Of a stretch of DNA of 12,689 bases, positions 1-6,150 are shown in pieces. The DNA comes from an uncultured beta proteobacterium. Lineage in GTDB: Bacteria; Pseudomonadota; Gammaproteobacteria; Burkholderiales; Burkholderiaceae_C. Made by a program: the position numbers and the translations under genes. The stretch spans positions 1 through 12,689 of the forward strand of contig CAIMHL010000553.1 in NCBI GenBank assembly GCA_903840825.1, given 5' to 3'. The notes below the pieces were generated by a model. That model saw nothing but the letters and a program-made list of their open reading frames with translations. It was not told where the DNA came from and did no database searches. Positions within the stretch are counted from its first letter, which is position 1. Every line of letters starts with the position of its first letter.

Positions 1-99
1 TCCTTGATTCCGCTGCAGCATTCACCCCAGTGGCATCGGCAGTCAGCACTGTTGGTGCGCAATGACTCAACAACCTTTGATCACCAACAACGTCTCAGG

Positions 100-194
100 A
101 CTCAGGACGGCGTGGCGCTCAGCGCGGTGAGGTAAAGGAGGAGCCCTACAGGGCGGAGGACACGAACGGCGCTGAGTGCCACGTCGGCCTGAGT
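100..194. repeat. Long imperfect inverted repeat with central hairpin
   Basis: Arms of 29 nt (100-128 and 166-194) are complementary except at four positions and include the near-identical CGTGGCgCTCAGCGC core. The 37-nt centre contains a perfect 4-bp hairpin (GCCC 143-146, GGGC 151-154, loop TACA). A GGAGGA lies on each side of it, at 137-142 and 155-160. The left edge also has a tandem CTCAGGA (94-107). The shape fits a structured RNA, a REP/MITE-type palindrome or a protein-binding site. There is no T-tract, so it is not a standard terminator. I do not recognise a named RNA family. Confidence 0.6.
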
Positions 195-239
195 ACCGAA
201 GTGACTTCATCTCAACGGTTCAGACATGTCTCCAAATGA

Positions 240-300
240 AAAAATGCTATTTAATTGATAGCTGCTTAAGCACGTTGATAGGTCGTTAGAAGCGTATTTC
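240..300. repeat. Interspersed ATAGCTGCT-type repeat, copy A
   Basis: This aligns without gaps to 3825-3879 (246-300 against 3825-3879). The pair shares ATAGCTGCT (258-266), AGCA just after it, and GG-CGTTA (281-288), with patchier identity elsewhere. It abuts the stop codon of the YbaK-like gene. I recall similar intergenic elements from Comamonadaceae genomes; that is memory, not a search. Confidence 0.5.
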
Positions 301-783
301 CTAAAAATCTACAGGCGCAGGGGCCGCTTGGCAAACCTCCACCCACTCACCCTGCGTCACATCGGCCATTTGTGCGGGACTGATTCGCACCGCGCTGTGG
401 GTGGCCCCTGCGGCGGGCAACACCAGGTCATAACTTTGCAGCGACGTGTCCAGGTAAATTGCCAGCGGCTGCGCCAAACCAAACGGGCACACACCACCCA
501 CCGGATGGCCGGTGAGTTCAGCCACTTCTTCCACGGCCAGCATCTTGCCTTTGCCAAAGGCAAGCTTGAATTTTTGGTTGTCGATGCGCCGGTCGCCACT
601 GGCTACCAGCAAAATCACCCGTCCGTCACCCAAGCGAAAGGCCAATGTTTTGGCAATTCGCCCCGGCTCCACGCCATGCGCCTGTGCCGCCAAGGCCACG
701 GTGGCCGTGCTCACGTCCAGCTCAATGATGGGGAACTCCAGCTGGCGGGCTATAAAGAAATCGCGAACAGATTGCAAGCTCAT
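301..783 (-). CDS. YbaK/EbsC-family aminoacyl-tRNA deacylase-like protein
   Basis: A 160-residue single-domain YbaK/EbsC protein. The family removes wrongly attached amino acids from tRNA in trans (for example Cys-tRNA(Pro) or Ala-tRNA(Pro)) in the cytoplasm. Visible family marks are the conserved Lys in AKTLAFR (K45), the SGDRRID segment (62-68) and the GHPVGGVCPFG loop (92-102). Length is normal for a free-standing member. The ATG at 783-781 is preceded by GAGG about 9 nt upstream. It is the last gene of the leftward radC-smr-ybaK run and starts 3 nt after the Smr stop codon, so it is probably translationally coupled. Which mischarged tRNA it edits cannot be told from sequence alone; the ybaK, proX and ebsC subgroups all remain possible. 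Confidence 0.9.
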   Translation of the reverse strand: MSLQSVRDFFIARQLEFPIIELDVSTATVALAAQAHGVEPGRIAKTLAFRLGDGRVILLVASGDRRIDNQKFKLAFGKGKMLAVEEVAELTGHPVGGVCPFGLAQPLAIYLDTSLQSYDLVLPAAGATHSAVRISPAQMADVTQGEWVEVCQAAPAPVDF

Positions 784-786
784 AGA

Positions 787-1443
787 CTACCCTCGTGACC
801 CCATCAGCAGCACCACCAGTGCGCCGCCGCCGCCATCGGCCGGTTTTGCTTGCACAAAGGCCAGTACCTCATTTTTTTGCACCAACCAACTGTGCACCCG
901 GCTTTTGAGCACCGGCGCTTTGCCGGGTGAGCCCAAGCCCTTGCCGTGCACCACACGCACACAGCGAATGCCTTGTTTGAAGGCTTCACGAATGAAGAAG
1001 CTCAATTTTTCACGCGCCTCATCACGGCGCAAGCCGTGCAGGTCAATTTGCCGCTGTATTGACCAATCGCCCCGGCGCAGTTTGCGCGCCACATCAATGC
1101 CAATGCCGGGCCGCCTGAAACTCAGGTTTTCATCCACATCCAGCAAGGTGCCTACATCAAATTCGTCGCTGATCGCCTCGATCAACACCGCCTGCTCGTC
1201 CAGTTGGTACTGCATAGGCTGGGGTGGGGGTGGATCTTTTTTTAAAACCACTCGACGCCGGTCGGGCATGGGCTGCACTTTGCCTGCTGCGCGAATGAAG
1301 AGGTCTTTTTCACTGGCGGTCTTGCGCCGCTCGATGACAAGTTGTGCGGCAATTTGTGACGCCTTGAGCGCTTGGGCTTCAATCTCGCGCTTGACCTGCT
1401 TCAGGTCACCCAAGCTGTTGATTTTGACGCTGGGTTTGCTCAC
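787..1443 (-). CDS. Smr-domain protein (MutS2-type Smr endonuclease domain)
   Basis: A 218-residue protein with a C-terminal Smr domain. The family has DNA-nicking or RNA-cleaving activity. In this short proteobacterial form (SmrA/SmrB/YdaL-like) the domain follows a charged N-terminal region. Seen here: a charged, probably helical N-terminus (about 10-50), a PPPPQP stretch (71-76), the DLHG motif (134-137), HGKG (166-169) and a Gly-rich GGGGALVVLL segment near the C-terminus. The start is GTG at 1443-1441, overlapping the radC stop codon as GTGA, with AAGGGA upstream as ribosome-binding site. The overlap indicates coupled translation with RadC. In SmrB the role is mRNA cleavage at collided ribosomes; whether this protein does that or acts on DNA is not shown by the sequence. 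Confidence 0.88.
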   Translation of the reverse strand: MSKPSVKINSLGDLKQVKREIEAQALKASQIAAQLVIERRKTASEKDLFIRAAGKVQPMPDRRRVVLKKDPPPPQPMQYQLDEQAVLIEAISDEFDVGTLLDVDENLSFRRPGIGIDVARKLRRGDWSIQRQIDLHGLRRDEAREKLSFFIREAFKQGIRCVRVVHGKGLGSPGKAPVLKSRVHSWLVQKNEVLAFVQAKPADGGGGALVVLLMGSRG

Positions 1444-2141
1444 ATTAGTCCCTTCTCTGCCATAGAAAGCGCTTCGCCCGGGGCGACGATCACATGGTCG
1501 AGCACCCGCACATCGATCAGCGCTAGGGTTGTTTTTAAAGTCTGCGTCAGCGCCTCATCGGCGCGTGAAGGTTGCACCGAGCCGCTGGGGTGGTTGTGCG
1601 CCAACACCACGGCGCTGGCCTGGTGGTGCAGGGCGCGCAGCACCACCTCGCGCGGGTACACGCTGGTCTGGGTGAGTGTGCCGCGAAACAGTTCCTCCAT
1701 CGCCAGCAAGCGGTTTTGCACATCCAAAAACAGCACCGCAAACACCTCATGGGGCCGGGCTGATAGGTGCAGCTGCAGGTAATGCTTCACCGCGTCCGGC
1801 GTGGCAAACACCGTACGTTCTTTGAGTTGCTGGGCCATGGCCCGGCGCGATAGCTCCAGCACCGCCACAATTTCGGCCCGCTTGGCTGGCCCGAGCCCTT
1901 TGATGGGTTTTAAATCATCGGCGGTGGCGTGCAGCAGGCCGGCAATGCCGTCAAAACCGTCTTGCGCGTTGCCTGCGGTTTTGAGTTGCAGCAGCTCTTG
2001 CGCCATCTGCAGCACGCCTTTGCCCTGGATGCCGGTGCGCAGCAAAATAGCCAATAGTTCCACGTCGCTCAGGGCGCCGGGGCCGCGTGCCAGCAGTTTT
2101 TCACGCGGGCGGGCGTCAGGGGGGAGGTCTTTTAAGGGCAT
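1440..2141 (-). CDS. radC: RadC-family JAB/MPN-domain protein
   Basis: RadC has 233 residues from the ATG at 2141-2139. This start was chosen because the family begins with KDLPPDARPREKL; the frame stays open further upstream, but that part has no family character. An N-terminal helix-hairpin-helix (IKGLGPAKRAEI, 80-91) is followed by the JAB1/MPN metalloprotease-like domain with AHNHPSG (H182, H184, S187) and a downstream Asp (D195). The name comes from an old link to DNA repair, later questioned; the biochemical role is unsettled. No clear Shine-Dalgarno sequence precedes the ATG, which follows CTCACCC. It heads the leftward operon and diverges from the slpA-like gene across 91 bp. Confidence 0.93.
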   Translation of the reverse strand: MPLKDLPPDARPREKLLARGPGALSDVELLAILLRTGIQGKGVLQMAQELLQLKTAGNAQDGFDGIAGLLHATADDLKPIKGLGPAKRAEIVAVLELSRRAMAQQLKERTVFATPDAVKHYLQLHLSARPHEVFAVLFLDVQNRLLAMEELFRGTLTQTSVYPREVVLRALHHQASAVVLAHNHPSGSVQPSRADEALTQTLKTTLALIDVRVLDHVIVAPGEALSMAEKGLM

Positions 2142-2232
2142 GGGTGAGGCTTTTAGAATAGGGCAGTTTATTCGCCAATTGGCCCCAAATGCCGATGGCA
2201 CCTTCTTATCAAGCATTTCACTCGGGATTCTC
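2142..2232. promoter_or_regulatory. Divergent spacer between radC and slpA
   Basis: This 91-bp spacer must carry promoters for both the leftward radC operon and the rightward slpA-ispH pair. I looked for sigma-70 hexamers on both strands and found no convincing -35/-10 pair at 16-18 nt spacing. The best fragments, TTGGCC at 2179 rightward and TATTCT at 2160-2155 leftward, lack a good partner. The assignment rests on gene arrangement only. Confidence 0.5.
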
Positions 2233-2697
2233 ATGATCACCAACACCGCTACGGTTCAAGCCGGCTCGTTTCTCACGCTGCACTACCGCATGGCCGGGCC
2301 TGCTGGGGACGTGATCAACACCTTTGAGGGCAAACCCGCCACGCTCACGCTAGGCACCGGTGAGTTGTCGCCCGCTGTTGAGGCTCATTTGCTGGGGCTG
2401 GCTGAGGGCAGTCGCACCACGTTTGAGTTGGCCGGCGGGACAGCCTTTGGCGATCGCAACCCCGATATGCTCCAGTGGATGGCCCGCAAAGTGCTGACCG
2501 AGATGGGTGACGCCGATGCCCAATACGCCGTGGGCGATGTGGTTCAATTCCCCACACCTGATGGCAAAGGCCAGTTTGCCGGCTCGGTGCAGCAACTGCG
2601 CAGCGATGAAAAAGGCGAGGCCGTGTTGTTTGACTTCAATCACCCGCTGGCCGGCCAGCCCGTGACGTTTGAAGTGCAAGTGATCGGCATTCTATGA
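2233..2697 (+). CDS. slpA: FKBP-type peptidyl-prolyl cis-trans isomerase, SlpA/FkpB-like
   Basis: A 154-residue FKBP-type prolyl isomerase of the SlyD/SlpA group, a cytoplasmic folding helper that catalyses cis-trans isomerisation at proline. The FKBP part is split by the insert-in-flap domain, and the diagnostic return strand DFNHPLAG (134-141), followed by PVTFEVQVIGI, is present. GDVVQFPTPDG (101-111) lies in the insert region. There is no His/Cys-rich metal-binding tail as in SlyD, so SlpA fits better. The ATG at 2233 was chosen because family homology begins there; the open frame extends far upstream across radC but is antisense shadow. GGGA seven nt upstream is a weak ribosome-binding site. 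It overlaps ispH by ATGA, a pairing commonly seen in proteobacteria. Confidence 0.9.
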   Translation: MITNTATVQAGSFLTLHYRMAGPAGDVINTFEGKPATLTLGTGELSPAVEAHLLGLAEGSRTTFELAGGTAFGDRNPDMLQWMARKVLTEMGDADAQYAVGDVVQFPTPDGKGQFAGSVQQLRSDEKGEAVLFDFNHPLAGQPVTFEVQVIGIL

Positions 2698-3686
2698 ACG
2701 CCACTTCAGTCACCACACCCCCGCAAGAGATTTTGCTGGCCGAGCCCCGTGGCTTTTGCGCCGGGGTCGACCGCGCCATTGAGATCGTGGAGCGCGCGCT
2801 CGAGAAATTTGGCGCGCCCATTTACGTGCGCCATGAGATCGTGCACAACACCTACGTGGTGAACGACCTCAAGGCCAAGGGTGCCATTTTTATTGAAGAG
2901 CTCAGCGACGTTCCGCCCGATGCCACGCTCATTTTCTCAGCCCACGGCGTCAGCCGCGCGGTGCAGGACGAGGCTATTGCCCGGGGGTTTCAGATTTTTG
3001 ATGCCACCTGCCCGCTGGTGACTAAGGTGCACGTAGAGGTGGCCAAGCTGCACAAAGAGGGTTATGAGTTCATCATGATTGGCCACAAAGGCCACCCCGA
3101 GGTGGAGGGCACGATGGGCCAGTTGGACAGCGGCATCCATCTGGTGGAAGACGTGGCCGACGTGGCCAAAGTGCAGCCCTTGCAGACCGAGCGCTTGGCC
3201 GTGGTGACGCAAACCACCCTCAGCGTGGACGACGCCGCCGAGATTGCAGCGGCCATCAAGCTGCGTTTCCCCAACGCCCGCCAGCCCAAGCAGCAAGACA
3301 TTTGCTACGCCACTCAAAACCGCCAAGACGCCGTCAAGGTGATGAGCCCGCAGGTGGACGTGCTGATTGTGGTGGGCAGCCCCACCAGTTCCAACAGCAA
3401 CCGCCTAGCCGAGTTGGCCCGCAAACTGGGCACCGAAAGCTATATGGTGGACCATGCTGACGAGCTTCAACCGGTCTGGTTTGAAGGCCGCCAGCGCGTC
3501 GGCCTGACCGCTGGGGCCTCAGCGCCCGAGATTTTGGTGCGCCAGGTGATCGACCGCATCAAGGCACTGGGCGCCGTGTCGGTACGCAAAATGTCCGGCA
3601 TCGAAGAAACCATCAAGTTCCCCCTGCCCAAAGGCTTGAAGCTGGATGCCTCGGTTGCCGGACCTGGCAGCAGCTCAACTGAGTGA
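2694..3686 (+). CDS. ispH: 4-hydroxy-3-methylbut-2-enyl diphosphate reductase
   Basis: IspH (LytB) has 330 residues. It is the last enzyme of the non-mevalonate isoprenoid pathway and reduces HMBPP to IPP and DMAPP with a [4Fe-4S] cluster. The three cluster cysteines are visible: C22 in PRGFCAGVDRA, C106 in DATCPLVTKVH and C204 in DICYATQNRQ. Substrate-site residues are also in place: H51 (HEIVHN), H84 (SAHGVS), H134 and E136 (GHPEVEG), the TQTTLS segment and SPTSSNSNRL. The length is typical. It overlaps slpA by 4 nt and has no separate ribosome-binding site, so its translation is likely coupled. The last ~15 residues, rich in Ser and Gly, are a disordered tail. Confidence 0.97.
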   Translation: MNATSVTTPPQEILLAEPRGFCAGVDRAIEIVERALEKFGAPIYVRHEIVHNTYVVNDLKAKGAIFIEELSDVPPDATLIFSAHGVSRAVQDEAIARGFQIFDATCPLVTKVHVEVAKLHKEGYEFIMIGHKGHPEVEGTMGQLDSGIHLVEDVADVAKVQPLQTERLAVVTQTTLSVDDAAEIAAAIKLRFPNARQPKQQDICYATQNRQDAVKVMSPQVDVLIVVGSPTSSNSNRLAELARKLGTESYMVDHADELQPVWFEGRQRVGLTAGASAPEILVRQVIDRIKALGAVSVRKMSGIEETIKFPLPKGLKLDASVAGPGSSSTE

Positions 3687-3721
3687 TTGAGGTTGTGATC
3701 GCTGCAATTCCTTCCCCTCGC

Positions 3722-3771
3722 CATTGCGAGCGAAGCGCGGCAGTCCATCTTGCCGCGCTACGCTCGTAATG
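3722..3771. repeat. REP-like palindrome (CATTGCGAGCG type)
   Basis: Two 21-nt arms, 3722-3742 and 3751-3771, are complementary at 19 of 21 positions around an 8-nt loop. The arm begins CATTGCGAGCGAAGCGCGG, which belongs to the widespread CATTGCGAGC-type palindromic repeats found between genes in many bacteria. No T-tract follows. It can still fold in RNA and may stabilise or attenuate the ispH transcript before the downstream gene. It lies 36 nt after the ispH stop codon. Confidence 0.7.
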
Positions 3772-3802
3772 ACGGGTTTGGGCGCATGAAAGGTTGATTT
3801 TT

Positions 3803-4771
3803 ATGAACACCATCCAGATAAATCGCTCTACTATCAATAGCTGCTATAGCAATATAGACGGGCGTTACAGCTACTTTTTGCGTAAAACGCCTTTGTGGAA
3901 GTTGTCTGGTCAAGCTTTGGGGTTGAACTGTGCTGAAGTCTGGCTCAAGCTGGAGCAGTTGCAGGTGGGCGGCAGTTTCAAGGCGCGGGGCATGTTGAAC
4001 CGTATGATTTCCCATGACATTCCCGAGAGCGGTGTCGTCATTGCCTCGGGCGGTAACGCGGGCATTGCCACCGCAGCGGCGGCGCAAGCTTTAAAAGTGC
4101 GCTGCGAAGTGTTTGTGCCTGAGGTGTCCAGTGAAGCCAAGCGAGCGCGTTTGCGGGAACTGGGGGCCGAGGTGGTGGTCATTGGCGCGGCTTATTCGCA
4201 AGCGTTTGAGGCTTGCCTTGCCCGCCAAAAAGAGAGTGGAGCCTTGCTCATGCACGCCTACGACCAGCTCGAAGTGGTGGCCGGTGCGGGCACGCTGGGC
4301 GCTGAGATTGAAGCGCAAGGCGGCGTGCCCGACAGCGTTTTGGTGAGCGTCGGTGGGGGCGGCTTGATTGGTGGCATTGCGGCCTGGTTTGAGAGCCGCA
4401 GCCGCGTGGTGGCGCTAGAGCCGGAGTTGGCCCCCACCTTGTTTGCCGCCCGCCAAGCGGGTCAGCCGGTGGATGTCGCGGTCAGTGGCGTAGCGGCCGA
4501 CTCGCTCGGGGCCAAGCGCATTGGCGATATCGCCTGGTCGGTGACCCAAGCCCATGTCAAAGACGCTTTACTGCTCTCAGATGACGCCATTCGCACGGCT
4601 CAGTTGTGGCTCTGGCAAGAACTGAAATTGGCCGTGGAGCCCGCTGCGGCACTGGGGCTGGCAGCCTTGCAATGTGGCGCTTATGTTCCACGCGCAGACG
4701 AGAAAGTGTGTCTCATCATCTGCGGCGCCAACCTCGACCCCGCCTCTTTGGCCGTGCCCAAGTCTTTGTGA
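3803..4771 (+). CDS. PLP-dependent threonine/serine dehydratase-like enzyme (fold type II)
   Basis: A 322-residue fold-type II PLP enzyme related to threonine/serine dehydratases, which deaminate hydroxy amino acids to 2-oxo acids in the cytoplasm. Seen: the Schiff-base lysine in GGSFKARG (K60), the substrate loop SGGNAG (82-87, where classical threonine dehydratases have SAGNHA), the phosphate-binding GGGGLIGG (184-191) and CGAN (307-310). There is no C-terminal ACT domain, so feedback regulation of the IlvA type is not expected. ATG 3803 has AAAGG nine nt upstream; a TTG at 3794 is possible but too close to it. Residues 6-26 come from an interspersed repeat and replace the usual first helix, so activity may differ from relatives. 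Serine racemase or hydroxyaspartate dehydratase are alternatives. Confidence 0.82.
   Translation: MNTIQINRSTINSCYSNIDGRYSYFLRKTPLWKLSGQALGLNCAEVWLKLEQLQVGGSFKARGMLNRMISHDIPESGVVIASGGNAGIATAAAAQALKVRCEVFVPEVSSEAKRARLRELGAEVVVIGAAYSQAFEACLARQKESGALLMHAYDQLEVVAGAGTLGAEIEAQGGVPDSVLVSVGGGGLIGGIAAWFESRSRVVALEPELAPTLFAARQAGQPVDVAVSGVAADSLGAKRIGDIAWSVTQAHVKDALLLSDDAIRTAQLWLWQELKLAVEPAAALGLAALQCGAYVPRADEKVCLIICGANLDPASLAVPKSL
3820..3880. repeat. Interspersed ATAGCTGCT-type repeat, copy B, inside a coding start
   Basis: This is the second copy of the element at 240-300, in the same orientation. ATAGCTGCT lies at 3837-3845 and GGGCGTTA at 3860-3867, at exactly the same spacing as in copy A. It begins 17 nt inside the annotated start of the PLP enzyme and runs in frame to about codon 26, directly before the conserved RKTPLW segment. 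No stop codon occurs in that frame. Confidence 0.5.
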
Positions 4772-4804
4772 CGCCGCGTCAAGTTCTATAAAACCCTTAA
4801 AAAT

Positions 4805-4810
4805 TACAAT
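4805..4810 (+). promoter_or_regulatory. Possible -10 hexamer for a leaderless serS transcript
   Basis: TACAAT lies 7 nt before the serS ATG, in an AT-rich patch (4784-4810). A start site at the usual distance would fall on or next to the ATG, and no Shine-Dalgarno sequence is present. No good -35 hexamer sits at 16-18 nt spacing, so this is tentative. Confidence 0.3.
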
Positions 4811-4817
4811 CACGCCC

Positions 4818-6146
4818 ATGCTAGACATTACCCTCCTCCGAAAAGACCTCGATTTGGCCATTGCGCGCCTTGAGACCCGTAAATCCCCCCAAGCCTTCCT
4901 GAATGTGGACGCCTTCACCGCGCTGGAGGCTGAGCGCAAAACCATTCAAATGCGTACTGAAGAGCTGCAAGGCAAGCGCAATTCGCTCAGCAAGCAAATC
5001 GGCATGCTCAAAGCCAAAGGCCCCGCCGGGCAGGCCGAGTCAGACGCCGTGATGGCCGAGGTGGCAGGCTACAAGGTGGAGCTGGAAACCTCTGCCGCCC
5101 GCCTGGAGCAAATTCAGGCCGAGCTGCAAGTGCTGCTGTTGGCAGTGCCCAACTTGCCGCACGAAAGCGTGCCGGTGGGCGCGGATGAACACGGCAACGT
5201 GTTGGTGCGCAGCTGGGGCGCACCCAAGGCTTTTGACTTTGAGGTGAAAGACCACGTCGATCTGGGGACACCGTTGGGGCTGGATTTTGAGATGGGCGTC
5301 AAGCTCACCGGTTCACGCTTTACCGTGATGAAAGGGCCGATTGCCCGCCTGCACCGCGCCTTGTCGCAATTCATGCTGGACGTGCAAACCGAAGAACACG
5401 GCTACACCGAGTGCTACACGCCTTACATCGTCAACGGCGAAAGCCTGCGCGGTACCGGCCAGCTGCCCAAGTTTGAGGGCGACCTGTTTGCGGCCAAAAA
5501 AGGCGGGCAAGAGGGCGAAGCCGCCCCCGACCTCACCGCGCTCTATTTGATTCCCACCAGCGAAGTGCCACTAACCAACTTTGTGCGCGACGTCGTAACC
5601 CCAGAGGCCGACCTGCCCATCAAACTTACGGCCCACACGCCGTGTTTCAGGTCTGAGGCTGGCAGCGCCGGGCGCGACACGCGCGGGCTCATTCGCCAGC
5701 ACCAGTTTGACAAAGTGGAGATGGTGCAAATCGTTCACCCCGACACCAGCTACGAAGCGCTCGAAGTCATGGTCGGCCACGCAGAAGCCATTTTGCAAAA
5801 GCTGGGCTTGCCTTACCGCGTGATGAGTTTATGCACCGGCGACATGGGCTTTGGCGCCAGTAAAACCTATGACCTCGAGGTGTGGCTGCCCGCCCAAAAC
5901 ACCTTCCGCGAGATCAGCTCCATCTCCAACTGCGAAGCCTTCCAAGCCCGCCGCCTGCAAGCGCGGTTTAAAAATGCCCAAGGCAAAAACGAACTCGTCC
6001 ATACCCTCAACGGCTCTGGTTTAGCCGTAGGTCGCACCTTGGTCGCCGTGCTGGAAAACTACCAAAACGCCGATGGCTCGGTGTCTGTGCCTGTTGCTTT
6101 GCAGCCGTATGTGGGCGGGCTGACAGTACTGGGCGCTGCAGCTTAA
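4818..6146 (+). CDS. serS: Seryl-tRNA synthetase
   Basis: A 442-residue class II seryl-tRNA synthetase, which charges tRNA(Ser) and also serves selenocysteine tRNA where present. The N-terminal coiled-coil arm that grips the tRNA long arm spans about residues 35-105. The catalytic core shows TSEVPLTN (247-254), motif 2 around PCFRSEAGSAGRDTRG (275-290) and motif 3 NGSGLAVGRTLVAVLENYQ (398-416). The length is slightly above the ~430 usual in Gammaproteobacteria, partly from a Gly/Lys/Glu-rich loop at about 227-238. ATG 4818 matches the family start MLDITLLRKD; the frame is open further upstream inside the previous gene. There is no Shine-Dalgarno sequence. It converges on the transporter operon with 4 nt between stop codons. 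Confidence 0.97.
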   Translation: MLDITLLRKDLDLAIARLETRKSPQAFLNVDAFTALEAERKTIQMRTEELQGKRNSLSKQIGMLKAKGPAGQAESDAVMAEVAGYKVELETSAARLEQIQAELQVLLLAVPNLPHESVPVGADEHGNVLVRSWGAPKAFDFEVKDHVDLGTPLGLDFEMGVKLTGSRFTVMKGPIARLHRALSQFMLDVQTEEHGYTECYTPYIVNGESLRGTGQLPKFEGDLFAAKKGGQEGEAAPDLTALYLIPTSEVPLTNFVRDVVTPEADLPIKLTAHTPCFRSEAGSAGRDTRGLIRQHQFDKVEMVQIVHPDTSYEALEVMVGHAEAILQKLGLPYRVMSLCTGDMGFGASKTYDLEVWLPAQNTFREISSISNCEAFQARRLQARFKNAQGKNELVHTLNGSGLAVGRTLVAVLENYQNADGSVSVPVALQPYVGGLTVLGAAA

Positions 6147-6150
6147 CGTC

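Larger units (their letters stand above)
1..300. other. Intergenic region without a supported gene
   Basis: No complete gene is supported here. Positions 1-65 are open in the third forward frame and end in TGA at 63-65. The residues are Ala/Val/Ser-rich, so this could be the C-terminal tail of a gene entering from the left, but it is too short to judge. The rest holds a long inverted repeat (100-194) and an interspersed repeat (about 240-300), listed separately. The leftward radC-smr-ybaK operon would be transcribed into this region. I see no hairpin followed by a T-tract in that direction, so the operon's terminator is not evident. Confidence 0.6.

Noticed and set aside
3..65. Forward open frame ending in TGA at 63-65, possibly the tail of a gene entering from the left
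   Set aside because: Only about 20 Ala/Val/Ser-rich codons are visible, with no recognisable motif; other frames are open too.
100..194. Intrinsic terminator or 6S/RNase P RNA
   Set aside because: No T-tract follows either arm, and the conserved sequence blocks of those RNAs are absent.
512..1465. Long forward frame of 317 codons across the ybaK-like and smr genes
   Set aside because: Ser/Arg/Cys-rich antisense shadow of two recognisable leftward genes, with no motif and no ribosome-binding site.
1801..2232. Forward open frame continuous with the slpA-like gene
   Set aside because: It is antisense to radC, Ser/Arg/Pro-rich, and FKBP homology starts only at the ATG at 2233.
2142..2246. Upstream extension of RadC by 35 residues
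   Set aside because: The added residues do not look like RadC, and the extension would consume the whole divergent promoter region and overlap the slpA start.
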